64,000 bases of DNA from Bacteroides ndongoniae (GTDB lineage: Bacteria; Bacteroidota; Bacteroidia; Bacteroidales; Bacteroidaceae), in the NCBI RefSeq assembly GCF_900108345.1, contig NZ_FNVV01000014.1, positions 930,001-994,000 of the forward strand. Direction: 5' to 3'. How positions within the stretch are numbered: position 1 is the first letter of the stretch; every line of letters begins with the position of its first letter. Made by a program: the position numbers and the translations under genes. Positions 17,637-27,697 of the stretch are shown here, one piece after another. Under the pieces are notes generated by a model. That model was given only the letters and a program-made list of their open reading frames with translations. It made no database searches and had not been told where the DNA came from.

Positions 17637-17644
17637 TACATTTG
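17637..17644 (+). promoter_or_regulatory. -7 box of the rightward arabinan operon
   Basis: TACATTTG fits TAnnTTTG, 19 nt after the operator and 47 nt before the ATG at 17692. The -33 position reads CCT (the end of the operator), not TTG, as expected for an activator-dependent promoter. Confidence 0.65.
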
Positions 17645-17691
17645 CAACACGTAAAAAGTATCATTTATTGTTTAACTATTAATTCGATATT

Positions 17692-19518
17692 ATGAAAAAG
17701 GCAAGAAAGTGGCCGTCCATCCTATTGGCGGCATTTACGGTTTTTTCATTCGGAGCTTGTGAAGAGTGGGGAAAAGCAGACCCACCAGCAGGTAACGACA
17801 CTTATCCGAAATTAGAACAAGTAGCCAACATCACCTTCGAGGATGACGCATTCGATCCGACAAGCATGGATTATTACGCCTATCCCAACGGCGAAGTGGC
17901 CGAAGTAGTAAAAGACGACGAAGCACGTGGCAAAGTACTGCACCTGCCCGGAGGTTATGCGCGCATCTTCAATCCGATGACCAGCTACAAAGCTCAAAAC
18001 GGAGTTTCACTCACCTTCTGGGTCAAACAACCCCTGATTGTCGATGAAGAAACAGACGAGACAAAAGAAAACGATCTGACAAGCGCCCTGTTCTCTTTCC
18101 AAAACGAGAATGCTACCCAAAAACTGTTTTTCACAGCCAACGGCTGGCTGTCGTACGACGGAGTAGATGGTGAATACGAAGCCCTCAACCCCGAAAATGT
18201 GGAAACAGGTATGCTGGACGGAGCCGGCGAATGGCATTACGTTGCCCTCACCGTACGCAACGACGGATACAATGTATTTGTCGACGGCAAACAGCGTGTC
18301 AACGAAACAGTCACCAATTTCGACTTCAGCAAAATCGTTCAGTTCATGGCCAGCTGCGCCTATATGTATATAGGTGAAGGAGCCGGTACCGAAGACGAAG
18401 CCCTGCCCGAATTTTGGATCGACGACATCAAAATCTACCGCAATCAGATTGGCAGTAGCGAACAAGCTGTGCCTAGTGGAGGAGAAGCCGACTATCATAA
18501 CTGGGTCATCAGCGGAAGCGAAGACTTCACCGATGGATTCTTTGCCGTACAGACCAAGTTGGTCAAATTCAAGACATCGGCTCACTTTGGTTTCTACAAC
18601 TATACCGACATGGCAGCCAACTGGAACAACTGGGTTATCGTACTGACCAACGGAAAAGCCTTTGGCGAATCGGGCTATGCCGAGCACTTCGTACTCCGAG
18701 GCGATGCCTACGGTTGGGGAGATGCCCACTACGACGGTACACAAATCAATCATACCTTCAATTTTGACAACTTCACCTCCGAAATGAACGGCGCTTACGT
18801 CGACATCACGCTGACACGCAACGAGAATACCGTCAACATGGCAGCCGTTGTAACAGGTTCCAGCGGACAGACCTATACATACAACTTCAGCTACACAGGC
18901 GAGTTGGAAGAAACGGTAGGCGCATTCATCACAGGCGAAAAGAACTACATCAAGCTCGATGCCGAACAAGTATATGCCGATGGCGAAAGCTTCACACCGG
19001 GCAGCTATCTGGTAGGTCCTGAAGATTGCAGTGCCGGCTGGTGGAGTGTATTCTCCGACAACTACGTCATCAAAGGCAACAATGAATATCCGTTCGGAAT
19101 CATCTTCACCAACAACACCAACGGACAAAACAATTGGAATAACTGGATACTGGTAGCCACCAACGGTGTACCTCTGAACGGTGCTGGCTATGCCGAATAC
19201 TTCGTGCTGCGCGCCGATGCCTACGGCTGGGGCGATGCCAACTATTCGGGCGACAACATCAGCCATGGATTCAATTGGGATACCTTCAAAGACGATATGC
19301 AAGGAGCCTATGTACGTTTGTTCGTCAACCGCAACAATACCAATCTGTCTATGAACACCATCATAAGAACAGCTTCGGGCAGCGTACTGACTCCCTACAC
19401 ATACAGCCATACAGGAATCTCGACCGACGAAGTAGGAGTATTCCTCACTGCTGAAGGAGCAAGTCTTGACATCTGTACCGTAGGCTATTTCCCCTATGCA
19501 AGTGACGTTGTGCAATAA
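17692..19518 (+). CDS. surface glycan-binding lipoprotein with LamG domain and a duplicated C-terminal module
   Basis: 608 residues. A lipoprotein signal ends FGAC (Cys about 23). A LamG/concanavalin-like sandwich spans about 45-255. Two tandem copies of a module of about 170 residues follow (about 262-430 and 433-600). Both share WNNW, TNG, GYAE(H/Y)FVLR and DAYGWGDA in the same order, with the WNNW motifs about 171 residues apart. The module is rich in Trp, Tyr and Asn, as sugar-binding sites are, but I cannot assign it to a named CBM family. No hydrolase catalytic motif is seen. It is the first gene of the SusCD operon, so it probably binds arabinan at the cell surface. Alternative: a catalytically inactive hydrolase relative. 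Confidence 0.8.
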   Translation: MKKARKWPSILLAAFTVFSFGACEEWGKADPPAGNDTYPKLEQVANITFEDDAFDPTSMDYYAYPNGEVAEVVKDDEARGKVLHLPGGYARIFNPMTSYKAQNGVSLTFWVKQPLIVDEETDETKENDLTSALFSFQNENATQKLFFTANGWLSYDGVDGEYEALNPENVETGMLDGAGEWHYVALTVRNDGYNVFVDGKQRVNETVTNFDFSKIVQFMASCAYMYIGEGAGTEDEALPEFWIDDIKIYRNQIGSSEQAVPSGGEADYHNWVISGSEDFTDGFFAVQTKLVKFKTSAHFGFYNYTDMAANWNNWVIVLTNGKAFGESGYAEHFVLRGDAYGWGDAHYDGTQINHTFNFDNFTSEMNGAYVDITLTRNENTVNMAAVVTGSSGQTYTYNFSYTGELEETVGAFITGEKNYIKLDAEQVYADGESFTPGSYLVGPEDCSAGWWSVFSDNYVIKGNNEYPFGIIFTNNTNGQNNWNNWILVATNGVPLNGAGYAEYFVLRADAYGWGDANYSGDNISHGFNWDTFKDDMQGAYVRLFVNRNNTNLSMNTIIRTASGSVLTPYTYSHTGISTDEVGVFLTAEGASLDICTVGYFPYASDVVQ

Positions 19519-19536
19519 TATAATACTTAAATCTGT

Positions 19537-22500
19537 ATGAAACACTATCGAATAAAAGTGAATAAGGCGTTGAGCGCAAAGTTTCAACGGTTATTACCGA
19601 TAATAATTCTATTATTGGCAGGAATGAATGCTTGGGCACAGACCAAGCAAGTTAGTGGTGTCGTAACCGACGGAACAGGTGAAACCGTCATCGGCGCCAG
19701 TGTACTGGAAAAAGGAACCACCAACGGTACAATTACCGACTTGGACGGCAAATTCATACTGACTGTCAACGACAATGCCGTATTGCAAATCAGCTATGTA
19801 GGCTACACCACACAGGAGGTCCCCGTAAAAGGAAAAACATCTTTCAACATCACCCTGAAAGAAGACAGCGAGATGCTGGAAGAAGTCGTTGTAGTAGGTT
19901 ACGGTGCTCAGAAAAAGGAAAGCGTCGTGGGCGCCATCTCGCAAGTTTCGAACAAGGAACTGTTGCAATCGCCCGCAGCCAACGTATCGCAAGCCATCTC
20001 TGGTAAAATCGCAGGTGTGATCACCTCGCAGACCTCGGGTGCACCCGGTTCGGACGACACACAAATTTACATCCGTGGTCGTGCAACCTTCGCTGGCGAT
20101 GCCCAACCGCTGGTGTTGGTCGACGGAGTAGAACGTGAGTTCTCACAAATTGCCCCCGATGACATCGAGACCATCTCTGTATTGAAAGACGCCTCGGCTA
20201 CGGCCGTTTATGGTGTGCGTGGTGCAAACGGCGTTATGCTGATTACCACCAAACGCGGTAAAGAGCAAAAGCCCGAAGTCAGCCTGACAGCCAACTGGCA
20301 AATCCAAAGCCCTACCCGCACAGACACGTATCTGGACTCTTATCAGTCTGTGATGTTGCTCGAAGAAGCATTGGCCAACGACGGACTTCCTTCGCAATAC
20401 AGTGCTTCCGATATTGAAATGTTCCGCCGCTCTGTAGCCGGAGAACTGACCGGAGTAGATGCCATGCTCTACCCCAATGTAGACTGGTATGACGAAGTAT
20501 TGAACAGCACAGCTCCTGCCCAACGCTACAACGTCAGTGTGCGTGGTGGTACAAAACGTATGCGTTACTATGCCTCTGCCGAACTCTACGACCAGCAAGG
20601 ATTGGTGAAAGACTTAAGCAATGATGCCTATGGGAACTCTTCAAGTCCCAGCTTCCGTCGTTATGCCTTCCGTGCTAATATGGACTTTTTCCTGATCAAG
20701 GATTTGACCGTATCTGTCAACTTCGGTACTCGTTTCGAAGAGCGTGGAGGCCCCAACTCAAACGAATCGAGTAGCTATAGCGAAATCTTCTACGAAATGA
20801 ACCATACTCCCGGTTGGCTCTTCCCAGTATCAGCCCAAGTACAGAACGGCGAAAAGACTGAGACCATTTATGGTGGTACTTCACAATATCAGAACAACAT
20901 CGTAGGCCGTCTGGCAGAAGCCGGCTTCTACCGTGCGACCAATACGATCAACGAGACCAACTTCATCGCCGACTACAAGATGGATTGGCTGACACCTGGC
21001 TTAAGTGTCAAGGGTATGCTTTCGTTCGACTACGACTCATATAATCGCAAACTCTACAGCAAGAGTTTCGCCACATATCAGCTGACAGACACCAGTAACC
21101 CTAGTGAACTGAAATCATGGAACCGCTTCAACTCAGACGGAGAACTGGCCGGTTCTCAATCGCATGCAGCCGACTACAAGCTCTATATGGAAGCCCAAGT
21201 GAACTACGCTCGCACCTTTGGCAAGCACGATGTAACAGGTATGGTATTGTACAACCAGAACGATCACCGCGTAAACGATGAACTGGCCCGCCGCTATCAG
21301 GGTCTGGTAGGACGTGCTACCTATGTTTACGATGACCGATATCTGGCAGAAGTAAACTTCGGCTACAACGGATCTGAAAACTTCATGAAGGGCAGACGCT
21401 TCGGTTTCTTCCCCGCATTCTCAGTAGGATGGCGTGTCAGCAACGAAAGTTTCATGGAAAAGTACAGCAACTGGCTGAATAATCTGAAAATACGTGCTAG
21501 CTACGGACAAGTAGGTAACGATATCTACAGCGTGAACGGCGTAGTTCAGCGTTTCCTTTATGAAGAAGCTTGGAATCAGATAGCCAATGACTATACATTC
21601 GGAACAAGTGGTCAGACAGGTATTTACGAGGCACAATATCCTAACTACAGAGTAACTTGGGAACGTGCTCACAAATACAATCTCGGTATCGAATTCGGAT
21701 TGTTCAATGGTTTACTCAATGGTAATGTGGATGTCTTCTACGAAAAACGTAACGACATTTTGACCACTTACCAGACACGCCCTGAATGGGTAGGAGTAAA
21801 CATGGCTGCAGGAAACCTTGGAAAAACAACCAATAAGGGTTATGAAATCGAGCTGAAACACCATAATACAATCGGTAAGGATTTCGATTATACTGTCGGT
21901 TTCACCTTCTCGCATGCCAAGAATGAAATCACTTCGAAAGACGAACCTGCACTGATGACCGAATACCGCAAAGAGGAAGGACACCCCATCGGTCAGTATT
22001 ATGGTCTAGTTTGCGACGGATTCGTAACACAAGCCGATATCGACGGCGGACAATTACCGACTTCAACATTCGGCGATGTCAAAGTCGGTGACTTGAAGTA
22101 CCGCGATATGAACAACGACGGATTCATTGACGAACGTGATGAAACCTTTATCGGCTATAGTGATGTACCCGAGAACATGTTTGCCCTAACTTTAGGTGCC
22201 AACTACAAAGGCTGGGGATTCAGTATCATGTTCCAAGGTGTCAACAAAGTAAGCCGTTACTACGATGCCGAGGCCATGTATGCATTCGTCAACGGAGGTA
22301 AAGTGAAAGAACACCATCTGCAACGTTGGGATCCGGCACAAAGCGAGGAATACAACTTGGCCAATGCCAAATACCCCCTCCTCCATTACGACAGCTATGG
22401 CGATCACAACCAGCGACAGAATTCATTCTTCTTGAAAAACGGTGCATTTGTCCGTTTGAAAAACATCGAACTGAGTTATACTTTACCCAAAGAATGGATT

Positions 22501-22656
22501 AAAGTAGTAGGCATGAGTAATTGTCGCCTTTATGTCAATGCAAACAATCTGGTAACATGGGATCATCTGGACGGATTGACAGACCCCGAAAGTAATGGTT
22601 CGAACCGTTATCCTATCATGAAAACCGTAAACTTTGGTGTAAACATTAATTTCTAA
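19537..22656 (+). CDS. SusC-like TonB-dependent outer-membrane transporter (first pair)
   Basis: 1039 residues. It has a signal peptide (through about 33, AWAQ), an N-terminal carboxypeptidase-regulatory-like beta domain (VSGVVTDGTGETVIGASVL, about 37-115) and a canonical SusC TonB region EEVVVVGYGAQKKESVVGA. The plug includes YIRGRATFAGDAQPLVLVDG and AVYGVRGANGVMLITTK. A 22-strand barrel follows, ending with an aromatic residue (GVNINF). It imports oligosaccharides bound by its SusD lid, powered by TonB-ExbBD. It starts 18 nt after the glycan-binding lipoprotein gene and 10 nt before its SusD partner. Its sequence is somewhat richer in G/C than the second pair. Confidence 0.95.
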   Translation: MKHYRIKVNKALSAKFQRLLPIIILLLAGMNAWAQTKQVSGVVTDGTGETVIGASVLEKGTTNGTITDLDGKFILTVNDNAVLQISYVGYTTQEVPVKGKTSFNITLKEDSEMLEEVVVVGYGAQKKESVVGAISQVSNKELLQSPAANVSQAISGKIAGVITSQTSGAPGSDDTQIYIRGRATFAGDAQPLVLVDGVEREFSQIAPDDIETISVLKDASATAVYGVRGANGVMLITTKRGKEQKPEVSLTANWQIQSPTRTDTYLDSYQSVMLLEEALANDGLPSQYSASDIEMFRRSVAGELTGVDAMLYPNVDWYDEVLNSTAPAQRYNVSVRGGTKRMRYYASAELYDQQGLVKDLSNDAYGNSSSPSFRRYAFRANMDFFLIKDLTVSVNFGTRFEERGGPNSNESSSYSEIFYEMNHTPGWLFPVSAQVQNGEKTETIYGGTSQYQNNIVGRLAEAGFYRATNTINETNFIADYKMDWLTPGLSVKGMLSFDYDSYNRKLYSKSFATYQLTDTSNPSELKSWNRFNSDGELAGSQSHAADYKLYMEAQVNYARTFGKHDVTGMVLYNQNDHRVNDELARRYQGLVGRATYVYDDRYLAEVNFGYNGSENFMKGRRFGFFPAFSVGWRVSNESFMEKYSNWLNNLKIRASYGQVGNDIYSVNGVVQRFLYEEAWNQIANDYTFGTSGQTGIYEAQYPNYRVTWERAHKYNLGIEFGLFNGLLNGNVDVFYEKRNDILTTYQTRPEWVGVNMAAGNLGKTTNKGYEIELKHHNTIGKDFDYTVGFTFSHAKNEITSKDEPALMTEYRKEEGHPIGQYYGLVCDGFVTQADIDGGQLPTSTFGDVKVGDLKYRDMNNDGFIDERDETFIGYSDVPENMFALTLGANYKGWGFSIMFQGVNKVSRYYDAEAMYAFVNGGKVKEHHLQRWDPAQSEEYNLANAKYPLLHYDSYGDHNQRQNSFFLKNGAFVRLKNIELSYTLPKEWIKVVGMSNCRLYVNANNLVTWDHLDGLTDPESNGSNRYPIMKTVNFGVNINF

Positions 22657-22666
22657 CAGAAATATT

Positions 22667-24421
22667 ATGAAGAAAACATTATTATACAGTCTATTCACAT
22701 TGTCCATCGCTTCTACTACGCTGACTTCTTGTGAAGAAATGTTTGGCGACTTTCTGGATAAACAACCCAGTGGTGAGCTGACAGGAGACGAAGTATTCAG
22801 CGATTGGGGTCTGATGGAGCAATTCCATTTTGATACATATAACTTCCTGCGCCATGGTGCACTTCGCATCAACAACTCATGGCTCGATGCCGCAACCGAT
22901 CTGGGACATACCAGTTATGCCAACGGAGGAGTACGTACCACTTTCAACATTGGGAATTACTACGGAAGCGGAGGCGCAGCAGAATTGACCGATACTTGGG
23001 AACATTACTATCGTGCTATCCGTAAATGTAACATGATACTTGAACGTATTGAAAACGTACCTAAGGATACCGATTTAAGTGAAGAAAACTACCAGAGACA
23101 AAAGACACAATACATCTCAGAAGCACGTTTCTTCCGCGCTTATTTCTATTGGGAACTTTTCTTACGTTATGGTCCTATTCCTTTGGTAACTACCGTCCTT
23201 GATCCGGACGGAGATCTATTAAGCGATTATACAGAGCGCCCATCTTTAAAAGAATATGTGGTAGACTTTGTACTCAAAGAGCTTCAGGAATGCGAAAGTG
23301 GTTTAATGACATACAATACCGAAAGCACTTACGGAGGACGTATTATGCAGCCCGTAGCACGTGCGCTATATAGCCATATCATGCTCTACATGGCAAGTCC
23401 ACGTTATAGCAATGAGTCTGGCATAACCTGGCAGCAAGCAGCCGATGCAGCTCAAAGTTTCATCGATGATTATGGAAGCAATTATGCTTTAATAACTAAT
23501 GAATCCGATCCCAAAGCAGCATTGACCAACGCTTGGTTACTGACCCCTTATACCGAAAACAATACAGAAATAATTTTCTATCGTAATGACGGAACAATCG
23601 GTTGGAGCGGTATCGCTAATGACACTCCAGTTGGAGAAGGTGGAAATGGAGGTTTATGCCCTTCACAGAATCTAGTTGACATGTACGATATGATAGACGG
23701 TTCATCTCCATTCACCGAATACGATGAAACAGGTGCACCCGTTTATCACGGAACAACTCCTGACGTTAACGAAGCCAGTGGCTATAGTGATGCCCACATG
23801 TGGGAGAACCGCGACAAACGTCTAGAAGCGACTATTCTATATAATGGAGTAACTTGGGGCAACGGAGTCATCAATGTAGTACGCGGACAACGAGATAATC
23901 CGATAGGAAATGCCAACGCAACTCAAACAGGTTATTATGTACGCAAGTTGATACCTGAAACGATTTTAAGCAACGAGCATGGTGGAAACTCACGCCGTCT
24001 ATGGACTTACATTCGATATGCAGAAATTCTACTGAATCGTGCAGAAGCCTTAAACGAAGTAGAGGGTCCTACCGAAGAAGTATGTAATCTTCTTGACCAA
24101 ATTCGTCATCGTGCTGGCATTACAGGTAATGTAGCCGACCGTGCTGATCTAAAAACAAAAGATGCTATGCGTAACTTCATCCACAAAGAACGGACAATCG
24201 AATTAGCATTCGAAGAGCATCGGTTCTGGGATGTACGCCGCTGGGGAGTAGCCGAACAAGCTTTAGGACGCGACATCATCGGAATTGATGTAGCAAGCGA
24301 CGGTACTATCACACGTAAAGTAACCCAAAAGCGTGTATTCGAAGAGAAGATGTACCTTTATCCAATTCCAGAAACCGAATACTGGAAAACAGGAATAGAG
24401 AATAATCCGGGGTGGAATTAA
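22667..24421 (+). CDS. SusD-like surface lipoprotein (first pair)
   Basis: 584 residues. A lipoprotein signal (LTSC, Cys about 22) precedes an alpha-helical TPR-like SusD fold. Typical stretches are FFRAYFYWELFLRYGPIPLVTT, YAEILLNRAEALNEV and IHKERTIELAFEEHRFWDVRRWG near the C-terminus. It forms the lid on the SusC barrel and binds oligosaccharide at the cell surface. It lies 10 nt after its SusC and 18 nt before the second SusC. Confidence 0.94.
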   Translation: MKKTLLYSLFTLSIASTTLTSCEEMFGDFLDKQPSGELTGDEVFSDWGLMEQFHFDTYNFLRHGALRINNSWLDAATDLGHTSYANGGVRTTFNIGNYYGSGGAAELTDTWEHYYRAIRKCNMILERIENVPKDTDLSEENYQRQKTQYISEARFFRAYFYWELFLRYGPIPLVTTVLDPDGDLLSDYTERPSLKEYVVDFVLKELQECESGLMTYNTESTYGGRIMQPVARALYSHIMLYMASPRYSNESGITWQQAADAAQSFIDDYGSNYALITNESDPKAALTNAWLLTPYTENNTEIIFYRNDGTIGWSGIANDTPVGEGGNGGLCPSQNLVDMYDMIDGSSPFTEYDETGAPVYHGTTPDVNEASGYSDAHMWENRDKRLEATILYNGVTWGNGVINVVRGQRDNPIGNANATQTGYYVRKLIPETILSNEHGGNSRRLWTYIRYAEILLNRAEALNEVEGPTEEVCNLLDQIRHRAGITGNVADRADLKTKDAMRNFIHKERTIELAFEEHRFWDVRRWGVAEQALGRDIIGIDVASDGTITRKVTQKRVFEEKMYLYPIPETEYWKTGIENNPGWN

Positions 24422-24439
24422 TCTTAATCTGATAAGAAT

Positions 24440-27400
24440 ATGAACAAAGTTAATCATATCATAACCAAAACAGCCAAAGCAGGCAAAACACTGCTGACGG
24501 CAACATTATTGTTTGCAGCAGCCAACGTATATGCGCAAAACTCGCAAATATTAAAAGGCCGTATTGTAGACACAGAAGGTAAGCCCGTAGCTGGTGCCGT
24601 CATCAATGTAGCAGAAGAAAGTCGAATCGTTCTTTCTGACGCTGATGGCTATTTCAGCTTAAATAATGTAAAGCCAACTGATGAAATATGCGTAAGTTGT
24701 GTCGGATATAAAAACGTACAGGTTCCAGCAGAATTTAATGAAAACTTCAACATTGAAATTCAAGAAGACCTTGATGAATATTTGCATACTATGCCTGTTC
24801 CGTTCGGACGCAAAACACGTAAAATCATGACAGAAGCAACTTCGGTTGTTACAGGAGAAGAACTACAAAAACATCCTATTACTGTATTACAGAATGCGTT
24901 TACTTCTACAGTTAATGGTGTAGAAACTTACGAATGGTCATCTGAACCGGGATGGACAGAAAGTGCTATGTATATCCGCGGTATTCGTACAATGAACAGT
25001 GGTGCCCGTGCTCCGCTGGTAATGGTAGACAACGTTGAACGCGACCTTTCATTTCTAGATGCATTCCCCATCGAAAACATTACAATTCTGAAAGATGCTG
25101 CGGCAACTGCTATTTATGGTATGCGAGGAGCCAATGGTGCCATCATTGTCACTACTAAACGTGGAGAAGCTGGTAAAACAAACGTTAATTTTACTCAAGA
25201 GGTCGGATTCCAAATGTTAAGTAACAAAATGGAAAACCAGAACTCATATAACATGGCACTAACACGTAATCGCGTACGTTATCTTGACGGATTACAACCC
25301 ATGTATACCAATGAGCAAATAGAAATGTACCGTCGTGTGTGCGAAGGAGAACAGTTGACCGGAATGGACCAGTACAAATACTTCAATACCAATTGGTTTG
25401 ATGAATTGTATCGCGAAACAGCTCCTATGTACAAAACAAACTTACAGATTAACGGAGGTAACGACCGTGCACGCTACTACGTATCATTTTCTTATCTCCG
25501 TCAGGAAGGTATGTGGAATGACAAATGGACCAATTATAACAAAGATTATAATACGACACACATGTTGAATCGTTGGAACTTACGTTCTAATCTTGATATT
25601 GATGTCAATGAATATTTGAATGTATCATTGGATTTAGGCGGACGTATCGATAATATTTCACAACCGCTCACATCGGTATTCAATCTGACAACATTTGGTG
25701 CCGTTGAAGCTAATCCTATGGAACCTGTATACTGTCCAAACGGAGAAATATATGCTTCGTCTACAGCAAATAACGCAGGACGCTTATTAGCCTCATCCGG
25801 TCAAGATAAGAACAGACGCCGTAACCTCTATTCAACAGTAACTGTTAACGGCGATTTGAAAAAGATTCTTCCTGGGCTGAAAGTAAATGCAACCGTAAGT
25901 TTCGACTCGTATGAAGTGTTCCAGACAACACAAGCCAATGACATCAATTCATATAATTATGATTATGCCAACCTGAATGTAAGCGATATCTCACAGATAG
26001 AATATACCAAGTTTTCTTCATATACCGCTTTGCATTACACATCAGGTAGTGGTGGTAATCAGCGTGCTCACTATTACAACCTGAATATGTTGGGAGGCTT
26101 CAGCTATGAGAACAGCTTCGGCAATCACAACATTAGTGCACGTGCTTTTGCCCGTTCTTATCGGAATCAAAACAATGTGCTGGAACCTAATAATGCACAA
26201 TATAATTCTTCGAATCGTTATTTATCGTGGAACGGCCAACTGACATACGATTATGCTAACCGTTACATTTTCTCTGGCAACATTTCACGCATGGGTAGCG
26301 ACAATTTCCGTAAAGATGAACGCTGGGGTACATTCTATGGCGTATCAGGAGGCTGGGTTGCATCAGAAGAACCTTGGTTGAAAAACGATAAAATAGATAT
26401 GTTAAAACTCCGCGTTTCTTATGGACGTGCCGGACAAGCAGTTACTGGAGCCGGACGCTACCCCTACCAGAATACATATGGCTCATCTACAGGGTATGGA
26501 TTCGGTTATTCGGGTTCATATGTAAACGGATTTGCAGAGACTATGGCAGGAAATGCCAACAACAAATGGGAAATTTCTGATATGTTGAACCTAGGTCTGG
26601 ACTTTGATTTTTGGAACAAAAAATTATATGGTTCTATCGACGCCTTCAAAGAATGGAGATCCAATATTTTGGTAACACGTACAAGTGTACCTGACATGCT
26701 TGGTATCAGTGTAGCTCAAGATTCATACGGTAAGGCTGAAACCAAAGGTTTTGAAGTTACAATAGGACATCAGAACCACATCGGCGATTTCAGCTATTAC
26801 CTCCAAGGTATGGTAACCTACAACACTAACAAGATCACTGAAATGGACGAAACGGAACCGAACGTAGAGTGGCAACGTAAGACTGGTAATCGTATTCTTG
26901 ACTACACTTCTGTACAAGCCCTATACGAAAGCTCATTCAACAATACTGTTGGAGGATGGAATCGCTACAAGTTCGTACAATGGGCTTCAGACCCCAATCT
27001 GATTGCTACCAGTCAGCAGGATGCAATCGACCATCCGGAAAAATATCCGTATAATAGTGCATCAAACGGAGCTCAAAAACTAGGAACAGCCGTATTTAAA
27101 GACTTAAATGGAGACCGTATGATCGATTCGAATGACATGGTACCAGACACTTATACTGTAATACCTGAGTTAATTCCTACCTTGACATTCGGTTTCAGCT
27201 ATAAAGGTTTTGATGCACGTGCTGTACTGACAGCCTATTTAAATCGTGACGTATTCCTTTCTCCTGCATTATCCTACTCTGGTTGGAGTAACATGGGTAC
27301 TCATGAAGTAGTTAATTCTTGGGGATATTATACTGATGATCCGAACGATCCACGAAACGTCAATGCCAAATATCCCCGCCCGACATACGGCGGATTCAAC

Positions 27401-27679
27401 GCTATTGACTCAGACCGCGATACAGGTACATATCAAAATGATATCTGGATTGTGAATGGTAACTTCCTCTCATTGCGTAATATAGAAATCGGCTATTCTC
27501 TACCTAAAAAATTAATAGCCAAAGCTTGTATGACTAAATGCCGTTTCTATTTTAGTGGTTATAACCTTTATACATGGAGCGGTCTGCCTGACGGACTTGA
27601 TCCTGAAAAACCGATGAGTTACGTATGGTGGTATCCCAAAACTCGTACATTCACTTTTGGTGTCAATATAGGATTCTAA
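24440..27679 (+). CDS. SusC-like TonB-dependent transporter (second pair), atypical TonB region
   Basis: 1079 residues. It has a signal peptide (through about 33, VYAQ), a carboxypeptidase-regulatory-like domain (LKGRIVDTEGKPVAGAVIN), a plug (MYIRGIRTMNSGARAPLVMVD, IYGMRGANGAIIVTTKRG) and a long barrel ending FTFGVNIGF. The region that normally reads EEVVVVGYG is replaced by YLHTMPVPFGRKTRK, so the usual TonB-box motif is absent; some Bacteroides SusCs carry such variants. The fold otherwise looks intact. Base composition is lower in GC than upstream genes (21 of 60 G or C at 25921-25980). It probably imports a different arabinan fragment size from the first pair. Confidence 0.93.
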   Translation: MNKVNHIITKTAKAGKTLLTATLLFAAANVYAQNSQILKGRIVDTEGKPVAGAVINVAEESRIVLSDADGYFSLNNVKPTDEICVSCVGYKNVQVPAEFNENFNIEIQEDLDEYLHTMPVPFGRKTRKIMTEATSVVTGEELQKHPITVLQNAFTSTVNGVETYEWSSEPGWTESAMYIRGIRTMNSGARAPLVMVDNVERDLSFLDAFPIENITILKDAAATAIYGMRGANGAIIVTTKRGEAGKTNVNFTQEVGFQMLSNKMENQNSYNMALTRNRVRYLDGLQPMYTNEQIEMYRRVCEGEQLTGMDQYKYFNTNWFDELYRETAPMYKTNLQINGGNDRARYYVSFSYLRQEGMWNDKWTNYNKDYNTTHMLNRWNLRSNLDIDVNEYLNVSLDLGGRIDNISQPLTSVFNLTTFGAVEANPMEPVYCPNGEIYASSTANNAGRLLASSGQDKNRRRNLYSTVTVNGDLKKILPGLKVNATVSFDSYEVFQTTQANDINSYNYDYANLNVSDISQIEYTKFSSYTALHYTSGSGGNQRAHYYNLNMLGGFSYENSFGNHNISARAFARSYRNQNNVLEPNNAQYNSSNRYLSWNGQLTYDYANRYIFSGNISRMGSDNFRKDERWGTFYGVSGGWVASEEPWLKNDKIDMLKLRVSYGRAGQAVTGAGRYPYQNTYGSSTGYGFGYSGSYVNGFAETMAGNANNKWEISDMLNLGLDFDFWNKKLYGSIDAFKEWRSNILVTRTSVPDMLGISVAQDSYGKAETKGFEVTIGHQNHIGDFSYYLQGMVTYNTNKITEMDETEPNVEWQRKTGNRILDYTSVQALYESSFNNTVGGWNRYKFVQWASDPNLIATSQQDAIDHPEKYPYNSASNGAQKLGTAVFKDLNGDRMIDSNDMVPDTYTVIPELIPTLTFGFSYKGFDARAVLTAYLNRDVFLSPALSYSGWSNMGTHEVVNSWGYYTDDPNDPRNVNAKYPRPTYGGFNAIDSDRDTGTYQNDIWIVNGNFLSLRNIEIGYSLPKKLIAKACMTKCRFYFSGYNLYTWSGLPDGLDPEKPMSYVWWYPKTRTFTFGVNIGF

Positions 27680-27697
27680 CAAATAAATATTAATAAT

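Larger units (their letters stand above)
17294..17691. other. regulatory intergenic region of the rightward operon
   Basis: About 400 bp with no gene. It holds, in order, a C-rich stretch, the four 22-bp tandem repeats, an AT-rich segment, the bipartite operator (17586-17617), the -7 box (17637-17644) and an untranslated leader of roughly 40 nt. Confidence 0.8.
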
